NCBI RefSeq assembly: GCF_022569295.1
Contig: NZ_JAKFIA010000001.1
Span: 387,001 to 451,000 of the forward strand
Length of the DNA stretch: 64,000 bases
Direction: 5' to 3'
DNA from: Pedomonas mirosovicensis
GTDB taxonomy: Bacteria > Pseudomonadota > Alphaproteobacteria > Sphingomonadales > Sphingomonadaceae
The position numbers were made by a program, and so were the translations under genes. The number at the start of each line of letters is the position of its first letter. The first letter of the stretch is position 1. Below are positions 9,049 to 19,243 of this stretch, piece after piece. Below the pieces are notes generated by a model. That model did no database searches. It saw only the letters and a list, made by a program, of their open reading frames with translations, and had not been told where the DNA came from.

Positions 9049-9642
9049 ATGGACATTCGCGTCTCTGGTCATCAGGTCGATGTGGGCGATGCCTTTCGAA
9101 CCCATGTGGAAGAACGACTTAATCAAATGGCCGAGAAGTACTTTCCCCGAGCTATCAGCGCGACTGTCACCCTGGCCCGAGAAGCGCGCGGACACGGCTT
9201 CCACCTTGATTGCCAGATGTACCTCCGTCAGGGCGTGTTCCTGAAAGCCGAAGCGACCGACTTCGATCCCTATGTCGCCTTCAACTTCACGGCGGACCGG
9301 CTCGAGAAGCAGCTGCGGCGTTACAAGCGGCGGCTGAAGGATAACCACAACGGCGTGGACCGTACCGACATGGGCCTCGCCACCGCCAACTACACCATTC
9401 TCCAGCCACGCCCCGAGGAGGAAGAAGCGGAGGAGGAGCACCCGGTCATCGTCGCCGAGACCCAGGAGCACATCCCCGAAGTTTCGGTTTCCGATGCCGT
9501 GATGCTCATGGATATGCGCCAGGCACCGGCATTGCTTTTCCGAAATGCTGGCAATGGCCAGCTGGCTATGGTCTATCGTCGCACAGACGGTAATATTGGT
9601 TGGGTAGAACCCCATGCACAGCGTCAGGCGGAGCCGGCCTGA
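9049..9642 (+). CDS. hpf: Ribosome hibernation promoting factor, long form
   Basis: A 197-residue long-type HPF. The N-terminal S30AE domain (about 1-105, starting MDIRVSGHQVDVGDAF) blocks the decoding centre; an acidic linker (PRPEEEEAEEEH) joins it to the C-terminal dimerisation domain (about 135-190, with NGQLAMVYRRTDGNIGWVEPH), which pairs 70S ribosomes into 100S dimers. ATG 9049 lies 10 bp after AAGGAGAG. It is encoded between rpoN and ptsN, as in many proteobacteria. Confidence 0.93.
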   Translation: MDIRVSGHQVDVGDAFRTHVEERLNQMAEKYFPRAISATVTLAREARGHGFHLDCQMYLRQGVFLKAEATDFDPYVAFNFTADRLEKQLRRYKRRLKDNHNGVDRTDMGLATANYTILQPRPEEEEAEEEHPVIVAETQEHIPEVSVSDAVMLMDMRQAPALLFRNAGNGQLAMVYRRTDGNIGWVEPHAQRQAEPA

Positions 9643-9681
9643 TCCGGCCAGCCTGACCGGGATTGCCGACGACGCATGAGG

Positions 9682-9703
9682 CCGCCCCTTGCGGGCGGGT
9701 TTG
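9682..9703 (+). other. Hairpin between hpf and ptsN
   Basis: CCGCCC pairs with GGGCGG around a 5-nt loop, followed by a short GTTTG. It is a weak terminator or attenuator that could lower ptsN transcription relative to hpf. Confidence 0.4.
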
Positions 9704-9725
9704 TTGACGAGCGAGAAAGATTGAA

Positions 9726-10190
9726 ATGGAACTCGCGGATTTGCTTGTCCCCGGCGCCGTTTTCGCCGGTGTGAAAGCTTCTTCGAAAAAACAACTCCTT
9801 AGCCATCTCGCGGCACAAGCGAGCAAACTGATCGGCCTGGATGAACGCCGCATTCTGGAAGCGATTCTGGAACGCGAGCGGCTTGGCTCGACCGGTCTGG
9901 GCGGAGGCGTTGCCATTCCTCACGCCAAGCTGCCATCCCTGCAATCGGTCGTGGGCCTCTTCATGCAACTGGAGACGCCCATCGATTTCGATTCGCTGGA
10001 CGGCAAGCCTGTCGATCTGATCTTTCTTCTGCTCGCGCCGGAAGATGCGGGTGCGGAACATCTGCGGGCGCTGGCCAGCGTCTCGCGCCTGTTCCGCGAT
10101 CAGGCTGCCGTGGCCAAGCTGCGGGGCTCGTCCACAAGCGATGCCCTCTATGCCCTGCTGGCCTCCCACGGCCAGCAAAAGGCCGCCTGA
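9726..10190 (+). CDS. ptsN: Nitrogen-regulatory PTS IIA protein (EIIA-Ntr)
   Basis: A 154-residue EIIA of the nitrogen phosphotransferase branch, phosphorylated by NPr on H66 in GVAIPHAKLP. It is a regulatory phospho-carrier rather than a sugar transporter. It starts at ATG 9726, closes the rpoN cluster and is followed by a strong terminator. Neither ptsO (NPr) nor ptsP is in the window. Confidence 0.94.
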   Translation: MELADLLVPGAVFAGVKASSKKQLLSHLAAQASKLIGLDERRILEAILERERLGSTGLGGGVAIPHAKLPSLQSVVGLFMQLETPIDFDSLDGKPVDLIFLLLAPEDAGAEHLRALASVSRLFRDQAAVAKLRGSSTSDALYALLASHGQQKAA

Positions 10191-10220
10191 CGCGGCTTTC
10201 CATCCCGGAAACACAAGAGA

Positions 10221-10247
10221 AGGCCCGGCTCACCGCCGGGCCTTTTT
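10221..10247 (+). terminator. Intrinsic terminator after ptsN
   Basis: A perfect 9-bp stem, AGGCCCGGC with GCCGGGCCT, encloses a TCACC loop and continues into TTTTT. It ends the lpt-rpoN-ptsN transcription unit. Confidence 0.9.
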
Positions 10248-10274
10248 GTTATCCTATTCTTTTTATTGGTTTTC

Positions 10275-10431
10275 GCAGGAGGATCTTAACCCTCCTGCAC
10301 CTCCCTGTCATTTCTGGGCCGTACCCAGCCTCACCGGCACAGCCCCCCGGCAAAGAAAAAAGGGCCGCGCCCTTTTGCCAAGGACACGGCCCTTTCAAAC
10401 GAACCGGGTGCAGGGGTCCGAGACCCCTGCA
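10275..10431. repeat. Composite palindromic intergenic element, copy 1
   Basis: The left half is a hairpin GCAGGAGG...CCTCCTGC (10275-10298) followed by ACCTCCC. The core has AAGGGCCGCGCCCTT facing AAGGACACGGCCCTTT (10358-10396). The right half is CAAACGAA then TGCAGGGGTC / GACCCCTGCA (10409-10431), a perfect 10-bp stem. It fills the convergent ptsN-thiC gap and may terminate transcription from both sides. Confidence 0.8.
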
Positions 10432-10439
10432 TACCCCCC

Positions 10440-12460
<2,021 letters not shown>

Positions 12461-12574
12461 GGATACCCCGATTTATCTAGAGCCCCCCGAAGAGTGTCAA
12501 TCCACCGTGAGTGGCTTTCAGCAATAAAATACCCTATCCTTATTTTCGTGGCAGGGGGCTGTGCGGTGAATGCT

Positions 12575-12925
12575 ATGAGCGACATTCCCGGGATGTCTGA
12601 CGAAACCGAAGAGCAGCGTCGTTTTCGGCGGCGGCCGGTGCTGTGGAAGGGCTATGTGCAGGCGGCTTCGCATCGCTTCACGTGCCTCGTTCGCAACGTA
12701 ACGCCCGGCGGCATGCTGGTGGAGCTGGATCTGTCGCTGGCAACCGGCGTCGCGCTCCAGGTGGTGCTGCCGGACATCCGGCCGCTGATGGCAAAGGTCG
12801 CCTGGTCGTCGGGCGTGTTTCACGGCCTGTCCTTCACCGAACCCGAGGCGATGGTGCGGGCGGCCTTCGGCAAGCGGGCCGAATCCCTTGGCTTTAGAAA
12901 GCAGCCGCAGGACGCGCAGCCATGA
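12575..12925 (+). CDS. PilZ domain protein
   Basis: A 116-residue single-domain protein. The c-di-GMP motifs are partly kept: an arginine-rich RRFRRRP in place of RxxxR near residue 15, and NVTPGGMLVE resembling the (D/N)xSxxG motif with T for S. Binding is likely but not certain. ATG 12575 is the best start; ATG 12593 is possible. It overlaps the DUF1491 gene by 4 bp (ATGA). Two genes on lies an Hpt protein, so the group may be signalling related. Confidence 0.72.
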   Translation: MSDIPGMSDETEEQRRFRRRPVLWKGYVQAASHRFTCLVRNVTPGGMLVELDLSLATGVALQVVLPDIRPLMAKVAWSSGVFHGLSFTEPEAMVRAAFGKRAESLGFRKQPQDAQP

Positions 12926-13266
12926 TGCTGCCGCGCCTGACCACGCGCATCTGGGTTTCAGCCCTTGTCCGGCGCTGCAATGCCGAGGGCGTTGCGGCGA
13001 CGGTCATCCGCCATGGCTATGACGAGGCAGGCGCAGTTCTCCTGCTGGCCCGCTACCGCAGCGGCCTCACCCGGCTGTTCGGCGCAACTTTGCAGCAGAA
13101 TGGCCAGAGAGCCTGGCTTGCGCTGACCGGCCCTGAGCCGGTAAACCCGCCCGAGGCCGACACCATCATCGAGAAGCAGCGCCGGTTCGATCCGGACCTG
13201 TGGGTGATCGAGATTGAAACAGAACGGCCGCAGGATTTTTTGGATGAAGTTGTGCTGGCTCAATGA
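12922..13266 (+). CDS. DUF1491 family protein
   Basis: A 114-residue protein of a small conserved alphaproteobacterial family of unknown function. Recognisable parts are RLTTRIWVSALVRRCNAEG at the start and KQRRFDPDLWVIEIE near residue 90. It has no signal peptide or membrane helix, so it is probably cytoplasmic. It is translationally coupled to the PilZ gene. Confidence 0.75.
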   Translation: MMLPRLTTRIWVSALVRRCNAEGVAATVIRHGYDEAGAVLLLARYRSGLTRLFGATLQQNGQRAWLALTGPEPVNPPEADTIIEKQRRFDPDLWVIEIETERPQDFLDEVVLAQ

Positions 13267-13353
13267 CCAATCGTTAAGTCATGTGTTTTGTAATAGAGCC
13301 TTCCTTCGTTTGGCAGGACAGGCGACGCGTTTCAGAAGTTGGTGATTGAGCAA

Positions 13354-13758
13354 ATGCCCGAGCGAACAGCCATAAGCTACGCCAGCCCTGAGCTGCTCAG
13401 CAGCTACCGGGTGTGGACGGCGGACGCTGTTGCCCAGCTCCGGCAAATCGCAGCGGATTGGCAAAAACAGGCCTGCCCGGCGAACGAGGCGCGGCAACGC
13501 ATCCTGGAGATCGCGCACAACATCAAGGGAATGGGCAGCAGCTTCGGCCACCCGCTGATGACCGAGGCCGGCCGGTCCTTGTGCGCCTATCTGCGGATGA
13601 AGCCGGGCGAGCCTGAGGAGCTTTCGGTGGTCGAGGCGCACGTGCAGGGCATGGAGCAGATCCTCGCCCTTGGCCCCGTGGACTACGACGATGCAACCCA
13701 CGCGCGGTTCATCGCGCCGCTGCACCATTTGACGGGCCTTAGCCGCATCGAGGCCTGA
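13354..13758 (+). CDS. Hpt domain (histidine phosphotransfer) protein
   Basis: A stand-alone, 134-residue four-helix Hpt protein. The phosphorylatable histidine is H55 in LEIAHNIKGMGSSFG. Such proteins relay phosphate between receiver domains. ATG 13354 is chosen; TTG 13339 and GTG 13342 are in frame and possible, and no site is preceded by a clear Shine-Dalgarno. It is not ChpT, which is longer. No kinase or receiver is adjacent, so its partners are unknown. Confidence 0.75.
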   Translation: MPERTAISYASPELLSSYRVWTADAVAQLRQIAADWQKQACPANEARQRILEIAHNIKGMGSSFGHPLMTEAGRSLCAYLRMKPGEPEELSVVEAHVQGMEQILALGPVDYDDATHARFIAPLHHLTGLSRIEA

Positions 13759-13799
13759 CCCTCCCTTCTGTTCCCGGTTTGATCTGCTAGAATGGGCAG

Positions 13800-14279
13800 A
13801 TGCCGGATACAGCCTTCCCCCTTTCCTCCGCAGCGCCGCTCGACGCAAAGGACGTGGCGCGCGGCGTCAGCCGCCTGCTCTACCGCCAGGGATGCGCCGC
13901 CCTCGTGGAGTTTCCGCTGGGCAACGGCCGCCGGGCCGATGTCGCCGGCCTCTCCCAGAAAGGCCAGCTCACCCTCGTCGAGATCAAGGTCTCCCTTTCC
14001 GACCTGCGGGGCGATGCCAAGTGGCCGGAGTACCTGGACTACTGCGACCAGTTCTACTTCGCCGTGCCGGCCGGCTTCCCGCTGGGCGACTTCGATACCC
14101 CCGCCTTCCTCCCCGAACGCGCCGGGCTCATCATCGCCGATCGCTTCGAGGCCGCCGTCGTCCGCCCCGCCGCCTGCGCGCCGCTCAGCGCCGCCCGCCG
14201 CAAGGCCGAAACCCTGCGCTTCGCCCGCCACGCGGCGCACCGGCTGTTCTTCCACCTCGACCCGACGTTCGAGGGGTGA
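13800..14279 (+). CDS. mmcB: MmcB family DNA repair protein
   Basis: A 159-residue PD-(D/E)xK-like nuclease-fold protein. The likely core is FPLGNGRRADVAGL followed by LTLVEIKVSLSDL, giving D, E and K residues. In Caulobacter MmcB belongs to the SOS mutagenesis group. It starts at ATG 13800 directly after the Hpt gene. A GC-rich hairpin lies in the convergent gap downstream. I see no clear LexA box just upstream. Confidence 0.8.
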   Translation: MPDTAFPLSSAAPLDAKDVARGVSRLLYRQGCAALVEFPLGNGRRADVAGLSQKGQLTLVEIKVSLSDLRGDAKWPEYLDYCDQFYFAVPAGFPLGDFDTPAFLPERAGLIIADRFEAAVVRPAACAPLSAARRKAETLRFARHAAHRLFFHLDPTFEG

Positions 14280-14308
14280 GTTTTTGGGTTTGCTAGGGAA
14301 TTTTCGCG

Positions 14309-14332
14309 GCAGGCGGGGCTTGTCCCGCCTGC
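14309..14332. terminator. Hairpin between convergent genes (palindrome family, single unit)
   Basis: GCAGGCGGG pairs perfectly with CCCGCCTGC around GCTTGT, with AAAAATC on the right and TTTTC on the left. It can therefore act as a bidirectional terminator for mmcB and the convergent sensor gene. The GCAG...CTGC cap resembles the dispersed palindrome family elsewhere in the window. Confidence 0.7.
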
Positions 14333-14337
14333 AAAAA

Positions 14338-16269
14338 TCAAACCCCTAGCACGTCGCGTCCGCCGCGGTTGTCGATCACGTGGGCCATGGCGGAGAGGAT
14401 CTGGGCGTCTTCCGGCTGGGCGTTCTGACGCAGCAGCACGAGCGCTTCCTCGATGGACAGCGGGTTGCGGAAGGCGCGCGGGCTGACCATGCCCACCAGC
14501 GCGTTGGAGAGGCGCAGCACGCGCGACAGCTGGGAAGGATTGGGCGCCTCGACGCCAGCCACGGTTTCCGCCACCGGGCCATCGAACGGCACGTTGGCGA
14601 GGATGCCTGCGCTCTGGGCCATGGAGGCGCGCACGATCGCCCGCTCCTCCTCTGTCAGCGGCCCTTCCTTGGTGAGGATGTGGCGAGACACCATGATCTT
14701 GCCGAGGTTCATCAGCTGGCCTGCAAGGCGCAGCGTCTCCACCTCGCCCGGCTCGAGCCCCAGTTCCGCCGCCACCGCCGCCGCCACGGCGGACACCTTC
14801 TCGGAATGGTGGCGGCTGCCGGGGTCGCGGGCATCGATGAGGCCGGTCAGCGCCAGCACCAGCGCCGCCATGTTCTCCTCGCGCCGGGCGCGCTCGGCAA
14901 GCAGGTCAGTGATATCATGGGCTACCAGCAGCGTGTTGCCATCAGGCAGGCTCACCGCCTCCACCTGATGGCGGCGGTCGTCGCCGCTCGCGTCCTTGAG
15001 GTCCACCAGCGCCTCGGCCACGTCCTTGCCCTTGGCAGCCTCGGCCAGCAGGGTGGCGATGGCCGGCTCCGCCGCGCCGAACAGGCGGGCCAGCGGCACG
15101 CCATGCACATCCTCGCCGGCGTTCACCCAGTCGCGCAGGCGGGCATTGGAGAAGCGCAGCAGGCCGTTCTCGTCAACAACGCCGATCAGCGTCGGCTGGC
15201 GGTCCGCAATGGTGGAAAGGAACGCCCGCAGCCGCGCCTCGCTCTCCGCCGTCTCGCGGGCGATGGCGGCCGATTGAGCCGCGCGCCGCGATGCGCCGTG
15301 CCGCCAGGCGAGCAGAATGAGCGCCGTCACCAATGCTGCCAGCGCCAGCAGGCTGAGCAGGCGCAACCGCCATTGGGTGTTGACCGGGCCCAGGCCTTCA
15401 TCCGCATCGATAACCCGCACCACATGCCAGGGCGTGCCCGCCACCGGCTGCAGCATCACCAGCGCATTGCCATAGTCGTGCAGCCGGCCGGGCTCGGCGG
15501 CGAACTTGGCCAGATGCGCCGGGGTCGGCAACCGGTCGGCATCTCCCACCAGAACGTTGCCGCGCAGGACCAGCCCCGTGCGGGCGGAGGAGAAGCGCTC
15601 CGTCGTCGTGGTCAGAACCCGCGCCGCATCATCAAGGGCCCGCACGCCATAAACGTAGGCCACGGGCGCGCCGCCCTGTGGATCGGGCACGGGAGAGAGA
15701 ATGGCCAGCGCCGGCTGGTCCACCAGCTTCGCGCCATAATCGGTTACCGTTTCACGGGTGGCCTGGGGCAGATAGGCGCGCGGATCAGGCAGCGGGCCAC
15801 CAAAGCTGGCGATGGGCCGGCCATCGCGGTTCAGCACCGCAAGGCCTGGGGCGGGCGGCATTTCCACATTGGCGCGCAGCTGGGGCGTCGCCTTGGCGAA
15901 GCCGGTCTGGGCGGCAACGGTTTCCAGAAGGCGCGCCAGGTATTCTGCCTGCCCCTGACCAACTGCGGGCGCCTGGCCAGCCGCCGGTTCCTGGCTGCTC
16001 ATGGCATAGATGGCGACAGCCGGATTTGCGGCGAGGCGATCCAGAATGCCCCGTTGCTCGTTCAGCCAGCCATTGACCGCCTGAGCGCGGCCACTGGCAG
16101 TGAGAGCCATCTCTTGCTCGAGAAGCTCTTCCGCCCGGTCGCGGTCACGTCCCGCCACAACGAAAGCGAGGATCAGACCCACAATGAAAAGAAGCGCAAC
16201 GCCGGCCAGCCAGACCCAGACCTGGCTCCTGAATCCACCGTTTTCACTGCTCAGCTTAGTTAGTGCCAC
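14338..16269 (-). CDS. Membrane sensor: dCache-like, PAS and degenerate HD-GYP domains
   Basis: A 643-residue signalling protein. TM1 is at about 16-39, a periplasmic dCache-like sensor at 40-300, TM2 at 303-322, a PAS domain at 345-455 and an HD-GYP-like domain from 465 to the end. The HD doublet is replaced by MN (QLMNLGKI, about 520) and no GYP motif is seen, so c-di-GMP hydrolysis is unlikely. GTG 16269 is preferred because GGGAGG lies just upstream; the open frame extends to ATG 16314. It is divergent from a LapG-type protease, which suggests a joint function. Confidence 0.75.
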   Translation of the reverse strand: MALTKLSSENGGFRSQVWVWLAGVALLFIVGLILAFVVAGRDRDRAEELLEQEMALTASGRAQAVNGWLNEQRGILDRLAANPAVAIYAMSSQEPAAGQAPAVGQGQAEYLARLLETVAAQTGFAKATPQLRANVEMPPAPGLAVLNRDGRPIASFGGPLPDPRAYLPQATRETVTDYGAKLVDQPALAILSPVPDPQGGAPVAYVYGVRALDDAARVLTTTTERFSSARTGLVLRGNVLVGDADRLPTPAHLAKFAAEPGRLHDYGNALVMLQPVAGTPWHVVRVIDADEGLGPVNTQWRLRLLSLLALAALVTALILLAWRHGASRRAAQSAAIARETAESEARLRAFLSTIADRQPTLIGVVDENGLLRFSNARLRDWVNAGEDVHGVPLARLFGAAEPAIATLLAEAAKGKDVAEALVDLKDASGDDRRHQVEAVSLPDGNTLLVAHDITDLLAERARREENMAALVLALTGLIDARDPGSRHHSEKVSAVAAAVAAELGLEPGEVETLRLAGQLMNLGKIMVSRHILTKEGPLTEEERAIVRASMAQSAGILANVPFDGPVAETVAGVEAPNPSQLSRVLRLSNALVGMVSPRAFRNPLSIEEALVLLRQNAQPEDAQILSAMAHVIDNRGGRDVLGV

Positions 16270-16325
16270 GCCCCGCCTCCCGAATGTTGACGGAGTATAA
16301 ACCACTTTGCTCAATGAACGGAACC

Positions 16326-16994
16326 ATGCGTAAGCTCTTCCTCGCTGCCGTCTTGCTCATGGCCGTGCCGGCGCAGGCCATCGCGGCGCCTGCCGGCCTT
16401 TTCGGCAGCAGTGAAACGCGCAACAGCACCATCGGGGCGTTTCGCAAATGGACGGACATGCTGGCGCGCACCACCCTGCCTGGCGCCGGCGGCAGCGCGG
16501 CCGGGCCCGAAGGCTCGGCGCTGGCGAACAGCGGCCAGTGCAAGCCGGATTCGCCCGTTGGCTGCGCCCGCCCCAACTGGTCCGTGCTGATGGAGGGCCT
16601 CAAGGGCCTCGACCGGAAGGCGCAGATGCGCCTGGTCAACGACACCATGAACCGGGTGCGCTACGTCACCGACCAGGAGAACTGGGGCGTTGCCGACTAC
16701 TGGGAAACGGTCGACCAGTTCCTCGCGCGCGGCGCGGGCGACTGCGAGGACTTCGCCATCGCCAAGTACATGGCGTTGAAGGCGGCGGGTTTCTCGCCCG
16801 ATGAGATGCGAATCGTCGTGCTGCAGGATCTCAACCTTGGCGTGCCCCACGCCATCCTGGCCGTGCGCGAGGGCAACCAGTGGCTGATCCTCGACAACCA
16901 GATCAAGCAGATCATGCCGGACACGGCGATCGTTCACTACCGGCCGATCTACTCCATCAACGAGAAATTCTGGTGGCTGCACCGGGAGGAATAG
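16326..16994 (+). CDS. Transglutaminase-like cysteine protease (BTLCP, LapG-like)
   Basis: A 222-residue periplasmic protease of the BTLCP family. The signal peptide is residues 1-21 (cleavage after AIAA). The catalytic triad is C140 (GAGDCEDFA), H175 (VPHAILAV) and D190 (LILDN). In Pseudomonas the relative LapG releases the adhesin LapA and is restrained by the c-di-GMP receptor LapD. No LapD or LapA is in the window; the divergent neighbour is a membrane sensor with an HD-type output domain. ATG 16314 is an alternative start. Confidence 0.85.
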   Translation: MRKLFLAAVLLMAVPAQAIAAPAGLFGSSETRNSTIGAFRKWTDMLARTTLPGAGGSAAGPEGSALANSGQCKPDSPVGCARPNWSVLMEGLKGLDRKAQMRLVNDTMNRVRYVTDQENWGVADYWETVDQFLARGAGDCEDFAIAKYMALKAAGFSPDEMRIVVLQDLNLGVPHAILAVREGNQWLILDNQIKQIMPDTAIVHYRPIYSINEKFWWLHREE

Positions 16995-17034
16995 GACGGC
17001 CTGTTTTTGGCGGGCTGTTCTTTTGATTCTTTTC

Positions 17035-17169
17035 GCCGAAGGGACCGAGGTCCCCCTGCACCTCCCATTCGTTTGATCGGGCCGCGCCTTTCAGAAGCCG
17101 CGAAGCAAACGACCGGGTGCGTCCCGATAGACGAATGGGGGATTTTTCAAAGGGGACAAATCCCCCTTG
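17035..17169. repeat. Composite palindromic intergenic element, copy 2
   Basis: The left half is GGGACC...GGTCCCC followed by TGCACCTCCCATTCGTTT (to 17074). The core contains GGGCCGCGCC at 17079-17088. The right half begins GACGAATGGGGG and ends with an AAAGGGG...CCCCCTT hairpin to about 17169. It lies between the convergent protease and regA genes. Confidence 0.7.
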
Positions 17170-17197
17170 AGCCTGATTGCCTGTGCGCCTCCGCCCC

Positions 17198-17740
17198 CTA
17201 CTTGGGCGAGCGCTTGGAGAGGATGCGTTGCAGGGTGCGCCGGTGCATCTTGAGCCGCCGCGCGGTCTCCGACACGTTGCGGCCGCACAGTTCGTAGACG
17301 CGCTGGATGTGTTCCCACCGCACCCGGTCGGCCGACATCGGCTCCTCGGGCGGGGCCGGGCGCTCGCCCTCCTCCGCCAAGAGGGCCTTCACGATGTCGT
17401 CCGGGTCTGCCGGCTTGGCGAGGTAATCGACCGCGCCGGTCTTCACCGCCGCCACGGCGGTGGCCAGGTTGCCGTAGCCGGTCAGGATGATCGCGCGGAT
17501 ATCGGGGCGCAGCTGGCGCAGGTCGGAGACCACATCAAGGCCGTTGCCGTCCTCCAGCCGCATGTCCACCACCGCGAAGGCCGGCTTCAGCGTTGCTGCC
17601 AGCTTGCGCGCCTCGGCCACGCCCGTGGCCATGTTCACCGCGAACCCCCGCCGTTCCAGAGTGACCGCCAGCCGCTGCCGGAACGCCGCGTCATCGTCCA
17701 CCAGAAGCAAGCTCATGTCATCCTTGGCAACCGAAGTCAT
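17198..17740 (-). CDS. regA: Redox response regulator RegA/ActR/PrrA
   Basis: A 180-residue response regulator. The receiver has the acidic pocket VDDD and phospho-acceptor D59 (VVDMRLEDGNG); the C-terminus is a Fis-type HTH, NVSETARRLKMHRRTLQRIL. RegA homologues globally control photosynthesis, respiration, nitrogen and CO2 fixation genes in response to redox state. Its start overlaps the regB stop by 4 bp (ATGA), so the pair is co-translated. Confidence 0.92.
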   Translation of the reverse strand: MTSVAKDDMSLLLVDDDAAFRQRLAVTLERRGFAVNMATGVAEARKLAATLKPAFAVVDMRLEDGNGLDVVSDLRQLRPDIRAIILTGYGNLATAVAAVKTGAVDYLAKPADPDDIVKALLAEEGERPAPPEEPMSADRVRWEHIQRVYELCGRNVSETARRLKMHRRTLQRILSKRSPK

Positions 17741-19065
17741 GGTTTGGTCTCCTCTGCGCTTAAAGCGCGCCGTGGCCAGCAGATATCCACCTGTGCGCCG
17801 CCGTCCTGGCGGTTGGCGAAGCTGAGCGTGGCGCCCGTGCGCTCCAGCAGGGTTGTGGCGATGAAAATTCCGAGACCGGTTCCGCCCGAGCCGGATTGCG
17901 ACGGCCCGAGATAGGGCTCGCCGAGCCTTGGCAGGAGGATGGGGTCAAAACCCTCGCCATCGTCCTTGATCGTTAAGCATACAACGTCGCGGTCGTCGGT
18001 AATCTCCGCTTCCACCCGCGTGCGGGCATGCCGGACCGCGTTGGAGACGATGTTGTAAAGCCCGTGCATAAGCTCGGGCGAGCGGGCAACCGTCACCGGC
18101 TGCTGGGCAAGCGCGCCGCTGGCGTATTTGACCGACAGCTCGATGCCCCGCCCCTCGAAGGGCTGGAGGGCTTCTTGCGCCACCGTGTCCAGCCGCAGCA
18201 CGGGAAACGGCTGCTCCGCCTCGGCGCGGCGGGCGATGCCGACGAGAATCTCCCGGCAGCGCGCCGCCTCGTCGCGCAGCAGGCGAATGTCGGAGCCGAA
18301 ATCCGGATCATTGCCCAGCTGGTCATCCAGTTCCCGCGCGATGAGGGTAATGGTGCCCAAAGGACCGCCCAGCTCGTGCGCGGCGGCCGCCGCCAGCGCG
18401 CCCAGCGCCGACATCTTCTGCTCCCGCGCCAGCGCGGTTTGGGTCGCCACCAGCGCCAGCTGCCGCCGCCGCCCTTCGGCGGAGACCTGCCAGGCGTAGG
18501 CCGCAAGGAACCCCATGCCGAACACCAGCGCCATCCACTGGCCCACCCGGTAGGCGACCGGCAGGGTCAGCGGCTCGCCCGGCCAGGGCAGCGGCAGCGA
18601 GGTGAAGGCAACGACCGTGAGACACACCGTCGCCAGGAGGAACAGGAACACCGTGTTCCTGAGCGACAGTAGGGTCGAGGAAATGGTGACCGGCACCAGG
18701 ATGAGCATGGCGAACGGGTTGGTGAGCCCGCCAGTCAAGTACAGCAGCACGGAGAGCTGCAGCAGATCAAAGGCCAGATGGATCGTGGCTTCCCGGCCGG
18801 TGAGGTAGGCCTTGGCCGGGTGCAGCAGCGATGAGCCGAGGTTGACGGCAACGCTGGCCGCCAGCGCCGCCAGCGTGGGCCAGAACGGCAAGGGGTATTG
18901 CAGGACCAGCCCGACGATGACGAGCGTGACGAACTGGCCGATAATGGCGATCCAGCGGATCGTCAGCAGCGTGCGAACGCGCACGCCCGGCAGCCCCAGA
19001 ACCAGGGGGCCCGCCGCCGACTCATTCTGGTCTCTGTCCCGTGTCACGGCTCCGCCATATGCCAT
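17737..19065 (-). CDS. regB: Redox-sensing histidine kinase RegB/ActS/PrrB
   Basis: A 442-residue six-helix membrane kinase. It keeps the diagnostic features: the ubiquinone-binding heptad GGLTNPF (112-118), the H-box AAHELGGPLGTI with H230, and the redox-box cysteine C270 (DEAARCREIL). The GGTGLGIFI G-box is in the ATPase domain. The kinase is most active under reducing conditions. ATG 19065 has AGAAGGCG upstream. Together with regA and the SenC gene 0.9 kb away it re-creates the Rhodobacter regB-senC-regA locus. Confidence 0.94.
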   Translation of the reverse strand: MAYGGAVTRDRDQNESAAGPLVLGLPGVRVRTLLTIRWIAIIGQFVTLVIVGLVLQYPLPFWPTLAALAASVAVNLGSSLLHPAKAYLTGREATIHLAFDLLQLSVLLYLTGGLTNPFAMLILVPVTISSTLLSLRNTVFLFLLATVCLTVVAFTSLPLPWPGEPLTLPVAYRVGQWMALVFGMGFLAAYAWQVSAEGRRRQLALVATQTALAREQKMSALGALAAAAAHELGGPLGTITLIARELDDQLGNDPDFGSDIRLLRDEAARCREILVGIARRAEAEQPFPVLRLDTVAQEALQPFEGRGIELSVKYASGALAQQPVTVARSPELMHGLYNIVSNAVRHARTRVEAEITDDRDVVCLTIKDDGEGFDPILLPRLGEPYLGPSQSGSGGTGLGIFIATTLLERTGATLSFANRQDGGAQVDICWPRRALSAEETKP

Positions 19066-19243
19066 GGTCGCCTTCTCTTGGCCTGGTTAAATACATGATC
19101 TTGGCCTGGCATTTCAGTTGTTATGCAACCGTTGCGACGTTTCGCCCCGGCGGCAGAACGGAACAGCCCGGCCTATTCAGGCCTGTAACGCCCTGGCCCT
19201 GGCGGCAGGGGCCCATGCCCCCTCGCGCCCATGGCCCGGCCGG

